The notes under the pieces were generated by a model. That model did no database searches. It was not told where the DNA came from and saw only the letters and a program-made list of their open reading frames with translations. Positions 1 to 5,254 of a DNA stretch of 6,405 nucleotides are shown here, in pieces (the stretch's first letter is position 1; each line of letters opens with the position of its first letter). The stretch comes from Bacteroidota bacterium. GTDB taxonomy: Bacteria; Spirochaetota; Spirochaetia; JABMQR01. The translations under genes and the position numbers were made by a program. The stretch covers positions 1-6,405 of the forward strand of contig JABMQR010000270.1 of assembly GCA_013202335.1 (NCBI GenBank), written 5' to 3'.

Positions 1-1156
1 ATGCCACGTTTGGGCGTACTCTTGGTGTTAAAATACTTTGCATATTGCTTCTCATGTTCAGGATTTCTCTTTCCACTTACTAATTCTGCCTGCAGTTCGC
101 TTAAGAGCACATGGAGATTTCTTTCACTCTCTACCGCCTTCTCTGCATTATAGTATATATGCAGATACATACGACGATCTTCTTTGATACAACCATCTCC
201 CTTATAGGGACGGCGGTGTGTATATTTCCAGTTGATTGGTCTGCTGCAGGCAAACAAATCATAGCCTTGATGGTAGTGCTCCCAGCTACGCATACTTACT
301 CGTATCTGATCAAGTTCCTGTTTCACGAATGAAAGCGAAATCTTTGCCGCTACCAGGAACTTCAGATGGTTCGTATACAGCGCATTCATGTTATCCTGAC
401 TGTAGAACCCTCGATCCATGACCAGTTTTACTTTTGAGAATCCCAGGAAGTCCATATCGGCTAGCAGGTGCTTGAGCGTCTTCACATCAGGAATGTTTCC
501 TGCAAGTTTCCGGTAATAAAACGGCAGATTTGATGTCTCCCCAAACAGGAGCGCAAGATTGATCTGTGGTAACCGGTCATGCTCTTTATTTACTCCGTAA
601 CGTACCTGGGATACACATTTTGCATAACTGGAAATAGAGGTCGTATCGTAAGCCCAGTATTCATGTTCAACTCTTCGTCTTCCCTGCAGACGAAAAAACT
701 GCTCCCGATCTGCTTCGGTGATAGAGGCAAACAGCTCAATGCTTCGCTGTGAAGGAATATTTTTCCCATACGGATGCTTATGGGTTGCCGCCCATTTAGG
801 GAATCTGTTCAACGGATTCCGATCTTCAAGAATCAGATAATATGCTGTTGAGAGTATTTGTACATACGTATCGGGAAAACATTTCTGCAAATCTGTAGTG
901 ATGCCCAGTTTTTCACCAAGGGTATCAAATAGATAGGTAGCACCGTAAAAACTCCGATTGACTTCTTGGATGGGAACAGGTCCTCGTTTGGAGGTCTGTT
1001 CATTCACTTCAGAAAGCCGTTTCCTTGTAGGTATAATTTTCTTGGTTTCTGGATCCACTTTCCCAATGCAGGTACGTGTAGCCCGAGACTGCTGTTTTTC
1101 CTTATCCCAGAAGGAAACCGACTTATATGCATAGGTGACACCGGTCTTTTTATTGG
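1..1156 (-). pseudogene. IS4/IS1634-like DDE transposase, main fragment, interrupted by IS insertion and cut by window edge
   Basis: This encodes a cut-and-paste transposase with an RNase H-like DDE domain. Counting from the ATG at 3225, this fragment holds residue 8 (its codon is completed here) to about residue 392, with no stop or frameshift. Recognisable blocks are the N-terminal YKSVSFWDKEKQQSR, YDTTSIS with the likely first catalytic Asp near residue 178, VRYGVNKEHD, LPQINLALLFGE, and VMDRGFYS with the likely second Asp near residue 255. The catalytic Glu region would lie further C-terminal, beyond the window. This conserved pattern is familiar from DDE_Tnp_1 transposases of Firmicutes and other anaerobes, and is clearly different from the inner transposase. 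The only visible lesion is the inner element, which separates the first seven codons from the rest. The open frame continues upstream into the inner element but lacks a proper start there, so the gene is presumably inactive. Confidence 0.85.
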
Positions 1157-1161
1157 TCTGA
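1157..1161. repeat. Target-site duplication, left copy (TCTGA)
   Basis: TCTGA abuts the left inverted repeat of the inner IS and recurs at 3204-3208. Joining the outer gene through a single copy restores codons for Gln-Thr and an uninterrupted frame. A 5-bp duplication, with element ends starting in C, fits what is known of the IS1634 family. The T at one edge could be assigned to either side, so 3-5 bp is the strict range. Confidence 0.85.
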
Positions 1162-1178
1162 CTGGCGTTCGACAGTTG
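1162..1178 (+). repeat. Inner IS left terminal inverted repeat
   Basis: CTGGCGTTCGACAGTTG is the exact reverse complement of 3187-3203. It lies downstream of the transposase gene and directly abuts the target duplication at 1157-1161. Confidence 0.9.
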
Positions 1179-1292
1179 ATAGCTACAATACGACGAACAA
1201 TTTATTGTACTGTAAAGAAATATGAGAGAAAATTTATTATTTGCATTGTACACTATTTTTTAGGAGGGTTATTACCAAGTTATTTCTGTGTG

Positions 1293-3014
1293 TCAGGTTT
1301 CTATCTGTATAACTTTTTTAGGAGTATCTATTTTTAAGGCAACAAATAACTTCTTCATCTCAGGTGTCAACTCGCTTGTCTGACGAATAATCCCTTCAGG
1401 GGTTTTCAACGTTCCAATATGCAGTTTATTAAAAATTTTCTTCATCTGAAACCAGGTCTGTCCTGCTTCCTGTTCGGCTATGCGAATCAACAGCATTGCG
1501 AGCCAGCATAACAGTATATGTGATCGTATTCGCTGCTCTAACCGATGATACACTGGTCGTATATCTATTAAGTGCTTCATGTCACGGAATACCCGTTCTA
1601 TTGAAGCTAACTGCTTGTATCCCATAACTACTTCTTCTGATGAAAGCTTCAAATCAGAAGTGCTAATGAGATACTTGCCGTCAAACTGTTCTTCTTTGCG
1701 GATTTTACCTTTGTCTATACTGAGCTTTCCTGTTTTGCTTTGCTTTATGTATTTTCCAAACACGGGATGACTGCGTAAGTCACAGGTTTTCTTGCTATGC
1801 TGTTCCTGTTTTTCCTGGTGTAGAGTCTCTATACGTCGCTCGGCTTCCCGAACAATATCATCACGTTTCAGTTTGTCACGTTTCGCCTCATCGGTATTTC
1901 TGATCACGATAAACCGCTGACAGGTGGTACTGTCTTGATCAAGAAGAATATCTTTAATTTCAAGTCCATTCTCCAGCTTCTTGAATTTCCCCCGTTGCTT
2001 CAGCGCTGGATGCGCTTCCGCTTTTCGCCCCAGCCGAAGTTTTTCTCCGATGATGTAATGATCTCCTGCTCCTCTGAGAATCCGACGGTTCTTTGCAGAA
2101 TTGAATCCGGTATCTTCAACATAGATGGTACGACCTAAATCCCAAAGATTCAGATCCCGTTTGATTTCTTCAATAATGGCCTTGTCACTCGTATTCCCTG
2201 GCCAGGACCAGCATTTCACCGGAATTCCGTTGCGGGTTACCGCAAAGCAGATAACTACCTGAGCAAGTTCAGGATGATTATCTTTCCCATGCTTACTCCG
2301 TTTCCGGTAACCGGAATGGATACGTTCTTCTTCTCCTTCTTCAGTGATGGCAGTGATATCCTGATCTTCACCTTCAATTTCAAAGTAGGTGGTAGTTGTA
2401 TCAAGAAATAACAGATCTACTTCTAAGTTGAATAAATCCGCAACAGAATGGAAAATAGTTTTCTGTAATGCATCACTGTGTTCCTGAAAAAAATCCATTG
2501 CACGATAGAGCTGTTGGGAATCAACCGCAGGAAGTCCTTGTATAAAGGCCTCATGCTCAACCCAGTGTTCGATATGAAGTTTGCTCGATGGGGCTAATGC
2601 CCGGTTAGCCACCAAGGAAAACAGTAACCGCTCAAGCGGAATCGCATATTTACGTTTAGCTAATACAGTATGCAGAACCTGAGAAATACCCAACCTGTTC
2701 CATAATTGGTCGAGCAGCCAGGTGCCGCCAAAAACTCGTGAATCGAGGAACACTGTTTCAGAGCCAAAACCATCGGCAAAGAGGTGCTGATCAGCTTCTC
2801 CGGTTTCCTTGGTAAGGTAGCAAGCAAGATTCGTGATAAGCTGCTTGATTGAGCTTAAGTCGAGATCATCTTTACGCCCAAAATTATAGACCACCTCGGT
2901 TTTGGATCGTTTGGCACTCTTATCATAGTGATTCTGGCACAGTTGCAGGTATTCAACAACGCCGTCAGCTTTAGTTTTTGCTTTGGTAGTTCGTAAATAC
3001 ATTGTAACTATCAT
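1293..3014 (-). CDS. IS1634-family DDE transposase
   Basis: This enzyme catalyses cut-and-paste movement of the surrounding element by binding the 17-bp ends. The 573-residue frame has an N-terminal block typical of the family (MYLRTTKAK, then VEYLQL and YNFGRKDDLD). A likely catalytic core follows, with Asp205 in LFLDTTTTYFE, Asp301 in YVEDTGFNS followed by YIIGEKLR, and Glu473 in YKQLASIERVFRDMK. Next comes the characteristic RIRSHILLCWLAMLL helix near 496-510. A highly charged stretch (about 375-445) separates the second Asp from the Glu, as expected for an inserted segment in this group. Length is normal and no lesion is visible. The first ATG at 3014 lies on the predicted -10 box, so translation may really begin at the ATG at 3002, giving 569 residues; the conserved N-terminus starting MYLR supports this. 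No clear terminator follows the stop. Confidence 0.93.
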   Translation of the reverse strand: MIVTMYLRTTKAKTKADGVVEYLQLCQNHYDKSAKRSKTEVVYNFGRKDDLDLSSIKQLITNLACYLTKETGEADQHLFADGFGSETVFLDSRVFGGTWLLDQLWNRLGISQVLHTVLAKRKYAIPLERLLFSLVANRALAPSSKLHIEHWVEHEAFIQGLPAVDSQQLYRAMDFFQEHSDALQKTIFHSVADLFNLEVDLLFLDTTTTYFEIEGEDQDITAITEEGEEERIHSGYRKRSKHGKDNHPELAQVVICFAVTRNGIPVKCWSWPGNTSDKAIIEEIKRDLNLWDLGRTIYVEDTGFNSAKNRRILRGAGDHYIIGEKLRLGRKAEAHPALKQRGKFKKLENGLEIKDILLDQDSTTCQRFIVIRNTDEAKRDKLKRDDIVREAERRIETLHQEKQEQHSKKTCDLRSHPVFGKYIKQSKTGKLSIDKGKIRKEEQFDGKYLISTSDLKLSSEEVVMGYKQLASIERVFRDMKHLIDIRPVYHRLEQRIRSHILLCWLAMLLIRIAEQEAGQTWFQMKKIFNKLHIGTLKTPEGIIRQTSELTPEMKKLFVALKIDTPKKVIQIET

Positions 3015-3041
3015 TATAACAGAATATAGTTTCTAAAGCAA
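3013..3041 (-). promoter_or_regulatory. Predicted promoter of the inner IS transposase
   Basis: On the minus strand TTGCTT and TATAAT are separated by exactly 17 bp, a near-consensus sigma-70-type arrangement. The -10 hexamer occupies 3018-3013 and overlaps the ATG at 3014-3012. Transcription would start around 3005-3008, only a few bases before the next in-frame ATG at 3002, which would make the mRNA nearly leaderless. Confidence 0.6.
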
Positions 3042-3123
3042 CATTTATAGCAACTAATTGGGGCATAAATGTTTTTCTATTGTATCTATGTATTTTTAAG
3101 TTTGTAGCTAGTGATTAGATTCA

Positions 3124-3157
3124 AAACCTGGATTCTAGAAGCCTGGAATTCAGGTTT
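3124..3157. repeat. Subterminal hairpin in the inner IS
   Basis: AAACCTG (3124-3130) pairs with CAGGTTT (3151-3157), and ATTC (3132-3135) pairs with GAAT (3146-3149). A G-T wobble on the plus strand bridges the two, giving about a 12-pair stem with a 10-base loop. It lies between the right inverted repeat and the transposase promoter, where transcripts entering from outside must pass. No T-run follows, so it is not an obvious terminator. A role in limiting read-in expression of the transposase is possible but inferred. Confidence 0.5.
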
Positions 3158-3186
3158 GAGATTTATGGTTGCATTTTTTGTGAGCG

Positions 3187-3203
3187 CAACTGTCGAACGC
3201 CAG
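3187..3203 (-). repeat. Inner IS right terminal inverted repeat
   Basis: CAACTGTCGAACGCCAG is the exact reverse complement of 1162-1178. It lies on the transposase promoter side and is followed directly by the TCTGA duplication. Confidence 0.9.
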
Positions 3204-3208
3204 TCTGA
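3204..3208. repeat. Target-site duplication, right copy (TCTGA)
   Basis: This is the second copy of the pentamer at 1157-1161. Read on the minus strand (TCAGA), it lies inside the codons for Tyr-Gln-Thr of the interrupted outer transposase. Confidence 0.85.
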
Positions 3209-3225
3209 TATACAATTGCTGCCAT
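3204..3225 (-). pseudogene. Severed start of the outer IS transposase (first seven codons)
   Basis: An ATG at 3225, preceded by a strong purine-rich ribosome binding site (AGAGAGAGG at 3239-3231), begins MAAIVYQ. The next codon is split by the inner IS. Joined to 1156 it continues as TNKKTGVTYAYKSVSFWDKEK, a natural transposase N-terminus. In the present sequence translation from this ATG runs into the inner IS inverted repeat and stops at a TAA at 3163-3165 after 20 residues. The join keeps the frame exactly, which is the main proof that the two pieces were one gene. Confidence 0.85.
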
Positions 3226-3230
3226 GTATT

Positions 3231-3239
3231 CCTCTCTCT
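3231..3239 (-). promoter_or_regulatory. Ribosome binding site of the outer transposase
   Basis: AGAGAGAGG on the minus strand ends five bases before the ATG at 3225. It decides the start of the interrupted outer transposase. Confidence 0.7.
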
Positions 3240-3240
3240 G

Positions 3241-3276
3241 AACATCGTTACATACAGTATATATTGTAACGATGTT
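3241..3276. promoter_or_regulatory. Palindrome over the outer transposase promoter, candidate operator or hairpin
   Basis: AACATCGTTACA (3241-3252) is the perfect reverse complement of TGTAACGATGTT (3265-3276), with a 12-base AT-rich spacer. The spacer contains the -10 box (3256-3261) and the right arm lies in the -35/-10 spacer. This layout suits a dimeric repressor operator that blocks the promoter. Because the left arm would also be transcribed, it could alternatively contribute to mRNA structure near the ribosome binding site. No regulator gene is nearby, so the binding factor is unknown. Confidence 0.5.
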
Positions 3277-3284
3277 TATGTAAA
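3256..3284 (-). promoter_or_regulatory. Predicted promoter of the outer IS transposase
   Basis: On the minus strand TTTACA (3284-3279) and TATACT (3261-3256) are spaced by exactly 17 bp, close to sigma-70 consensus. The start ATG lies about 30 bp downstream of the -10 box, after a strong ribosome binding site. After the nested insertion this promoter points into the inner IS, in the direction of its transposase. Confidence 0.65.
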
Positions 3285-3493
3285 GAGATTTTGTATGCAA
3301 TTGTTTATATTTTATATAGTTATGACACTTTCCTCGTTACATTAGTTCGGGAACGCAGGTTCAAAGTCAAAAACAAAGTAAAAGATATTTACTGGTTTAT
3401 CACATTATCTAGACATTGTTTAATCAAGGAGCTCCGGCATTACAGTTCCAATGACTGTGGCAACAACGGAAGCAATTAAAATTGTTGCGGATT
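3285..3493. other. Gene-free gap between the outer IS and the lipid operon
   Basis: This AT-rich stretch must contain the unrecognised right end of the outer IS and the 3' flank of the operon. I see no convincing tRNA, terminator or conserved gene. Weak inverted repeats exist near 3440-3460 (ACAGT/ACTGT) but lack a T-run. A 45-codon frame overlapping the end of the phosphatidyltransferase gene (3420-3557, minus) enters this gap and is discussed separately. Confidence 0.5.
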
Positions 3494-4135
3494 TTATAAT
3501 ATAAAACCATACAAAACTGTTATAACTAAAGTATAGGCTATTAAAAAATAAAACCATTTACCGTCGAACTTAGGTGTTTTAATTGATGCTACATTAAACA
3601 CCATAAGAATCATTAGTACTATATAAAGTACTATAGAAAAGATTGATTCGCTAAATAATCCTTCGAATAAAAATAAAAAAGTTATAATAATAACATTATT
3701 ATCTAATGCTAAACCCATATATGTTTTTTTATCAACAAGACCAAAAGCATTAAAATAACTCAATCTGACAGCACTGCTTGCAAGCAGTAAAAAAGCTCCT
3801 GGCAGAAACCAGGGATTAAACTTACCGTAACTAAAAAGAAAAACTGCAGGAAAAACTCCAAAACTGACAATATCGATTAATGAATCAAGTTGTCCTCCAA
3901 TTAAACCCTGATTTTCTGTCCGACCTTTCATTCGACGGGCGACAATACCATCGGACCAGTCAAATAAAACTGCCCAGATAATTCCTATAAGTGCATAGTG
4001 AAAATTGCCTAAAATAGCAGAATAAATGCCGAGGACTGCACACAATAAACCTGCCAGGGAAAAGATATTTGGAAGGTCCCCGACAATAGAGAGCATTGAG
4101 GGATTGGCTGATTGTTTGGTTTTAGAAGTTTTCAT
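3494..4135 (-). CDS. CDP-alcohol phosphatidyltransferase family membrane enzyme (PssA-like)
   Basis: Members of this integral membrane family join an alcohol and a phosphatidyl group using a CDP-activated substrate. The signature is visible: D59-x2-D62-G63-x2-A66-R67, then G80-x3-D84-x3-D88, in DWSDGIVARR and GGQLDSLIDIVSFG. These Asp residues bind the divalent metals and CDP. The spacer between AR and the Gly is 12 residues, not the usual 8. Hydrophobic segments near 23-57, 90-126, 143-185 and 194-213 suggest about six membrane passes; 213 residues is a normal length. The LDSLIDIVSFG block resembles phosphatidylserine synthases, but the neighbouring cytidylyltransferase suggests it may instead use a CDP-activated headgroup made by the operon. 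The ATG is six bases after the preceding stop; AAGGAA (4153-4148) inside the end of the preceding gene is the likely, slightly distant, ribosome binding site. Confidence 0.88.
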   Translation of the reverse strand: MKTSKTKQSANPSMLSIVGDLPNIFSLAGLLCAVLGIYSAILGNFHYALIGIIWAVLFDWSDGIVARRMKGRTENQGLIGGQLDSLIDIVSFGVFPAVFLFSYGKFNPWFLPGAFLLLASSAVRLSYFNAFGLVDKKTYMGLALDNNVIIITFLFLFEGLFSESIFSIVLYIVLMILMVFNVASIKTPKFDGKWFYFLIAYTLVITVLYGFIL

Positions 4136-4141
4136 TCTTTT

Positions 4142-5254
4142 CTACGATTCCTTATTTGTATTCATTACATCAAGTAACGCATCAATTAATTTACAGTTCT
4201 CTGCTTCTGTGCGGCTGGCAATACGGAGATAGCGATCGGCATCCGGCTGGGTTTTACCTACACAGTGTTTTATGTACATATTGTGTTTAATAAATAATTC
4301 CTTTGTGATTTCAGGAGCACTGGGACAGTTATCCGGCAGGCGGCAGTAAATATAATTTGCATCAGGTTTATAGACAGTCATCTCTTTTATACTGGAGATC
4401 TTTTTAAACATACTAGTTCTATCAGACCGAACTTGTTTACAGCTTTCTTCAAACTCTCTTTTGTAATCAGGCAGCAGCCGTAAAAACTCTTCAGCAAATC
4501 CATTAATATTCCAAATATGCACACCTTTTCTGACAGCTTGGGCAAATTCCAGATTCGCAGTCAGCATATACCCTATTCTGAGGCCGCAAATACCATACGC
4601 TTTGCTCATACTTTTTAAAATTACCAAATTCGGATAATTTTCAATCTCTTGTTCCAAGCTTATTCTATCAGAATCTTCTGCAAAATCTAAAAATGATTCA
4701 TCTACAATTAGCAGACAATTCTGAGCATCCAGTTTTTTTACCAGGCGAATAATATCGGAATAGGGAACCAAAAGCGATGTTGGATTATTAGGACTGACTA
4801 TCACTGCTACATCGACTTTTTTTCTTGCTGCTTCAGCAGCAAACTTATCAACATCCAACTCAAAGGAAGGAAACTCCAAAGGGAATTCAACTACCTGCCC
4901 GGCAGGTGCCGCATTAGCGTATTCATTAAATGACGGTACAGGCACAATTAACTTTTTGGCCAGATTACCAGACACAATTTTAATTAATTCAGCAGCACCA
5001 TTTCCAACGATAATGCGTTCAGGCGGTTGCTGGATTATTTTGCTGACAAGCTCTGCCAGGGCGTTCTGAGCAATTGGATAGTTAAGCACAAGATCGTGAA
5101 TTTTTGCTTTAAATTTTGTAAAAACTGCTTCTGGCGGAAAATAAAGATTATAAAGATATGCATGATCAATAAAGTCATGTCTGTAATATCCACCATGTTG
5201 AGTAGATATAAAATCATACTTTTCAGTTTGATTTTTATATTTATTTGGCGACAT
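4142..5254 (-). CDS. PLP-dependent enzyme of the HisC/CobD group, possible phospho-amino-acid decarboxylase or aminotransferase
   Basis: This is a fold-type I pyridoxal phosphate enzyme of 370 residues, normal for the family. Visible landmarks are HGG at 20-22, GNGAAELI (84-91) at the cofactor phosphate site, SPNNPTS (154-160), Asp185 in VDESFLDF which pairs with the PLP ring nitrogen, the Schiff-base Lys218 in KSMSKAYGICGLRIGY, Arg226, and Arg344 in RYLRIASR for substrate carboxylate. HisC usually reads DEAY at the Asp185 motif. The DE-S-F-LDF version, the N-terminal HGG and the C-terminal ANY...DRYLRIASRTEAEN pattern resemble CobD, the threonine-phosphate decarboxylase. No cobalamin gene is nearby. 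I infer it makes the headgroup precursor for its operon partners, for example phosphoethanolamine from phosphoserine, but a transaminase is possible. Its start overlaps the upstream gene by 14 bp, with AGGGG six bases before the ATG. Confidence 0.88.
   Translation of the reverse strand: MSPNKYKNQTEKYDFISTQHGGYYRHDFIDHAYLYNLYFPPEAVFTKFKAKIHDLVLNYPIAQNALAELVSKIIQQPPERIIVGNGAAELIKIVSGNLAKKLIVPVPSFNEYANAAPAGQVVEFPLEFPSFELDVDKFAAEAARKKVDVAVIVSPNNPTSLLVPYSDIIRLVKKLDAQNCLLIVDESFLDFAEDSDRISLEQEIENYPNLVILKSMSKAYGICGLRIGYMLTANLEFAQAVRKGVHIWNINGFAEEFLRLLPDYKREFEESCKQVRSDRTSMFKKISSIKEMTVYKPDANYIYCRLPDNCPSAPEITKELFIKHNMYIKHCVGKTQPDADRYLRIASRTEAENCKLIDALLDVMNTNKES

Larger units (their letters stand above)
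1162..3203 (-). mobile_element. Complete IS1634-family insertion sequence, 2042 bp
   Basis: The element is delimited by perfect 17-bp inverted repeats (CTGGCGTTCGACAGTTG at 1162-1178 and its complement at 3187-3203) and by a TCTGA duplication on both sides. It encodes one transposase (1293-3014, minus) and has about 115 bp of non-coding DNA at its left end and about 172 bp at its right end. Size, single gene, C-initial ends and 5-bp duplication all match the IS1634 family as generally described. It sits inside the eighth codon of another transposase gene, in the same orientation. Perfect ends, an intact gene and a clean duplication suggest a recent and possibly still active copy. Confidence 0.9.
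1..3284 (-). mobile_element. Outer insertion sequence (IS4/IS1634-like), partial, interrupted by a second IS
   Basis: This element consists of a promoter (3256-3284), the transposase start at 3225, and the rest of the transposase frame from 1156 leftwards past the window edge. An inner insertion sequence (1162-3203) splits it. The right boundary given here is only the outermost recognised promoter base. The true terminal inverted repeat must lie between about 3285 and 3493, but it cannot be identified because the other end of the element is outside the window. What is seen directly is the promoter, ribosome binding site, start codon and a coding frame that is contiguous once the insertion is removed. 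Confidence 0.75.

Noticed and set aside
1162..1262. Open minus-strand frame continuing the outer transposase upstream into the inner IS, with a GTG at 1253
   Set aside because: The extra N-terminal residues come from the inner IS end and do not look like the family. The true start is the severed ATG at 3225. A GTG-started hybrid without a clear ribosome binding site is not supported.
966..1337. Plus-strand 123-codon open frame
   Set aside because: It is antisense to the outer transposase and crosses the IS junction. It has no conserved content and is a shadow frame.
1180..3110. Nine-base inverted pair TAGCTACAA (1180-1188) and TTGTAGCTA (3102-3110) inside the inner IS ends
   Set aside because: The two lie at very different distances from the tips (about 18 and 93 bp), and a match this short is not unlikely by chance.
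3425..3470. Weak inverted repeats (ACAGT/ACTGT, GGAGCTCC) as an operon terminator
   Set aside because: Stems are short, one has no loop, and there is no T-run on the minus strand.
3291..3479. Plus-strand 62-codon frame in the gap between IS and operon
   Set aside because: There is no ribosome binding site, no recognisable motif and an AT-rich composition. It probably spans the unseen end of the outer IS.
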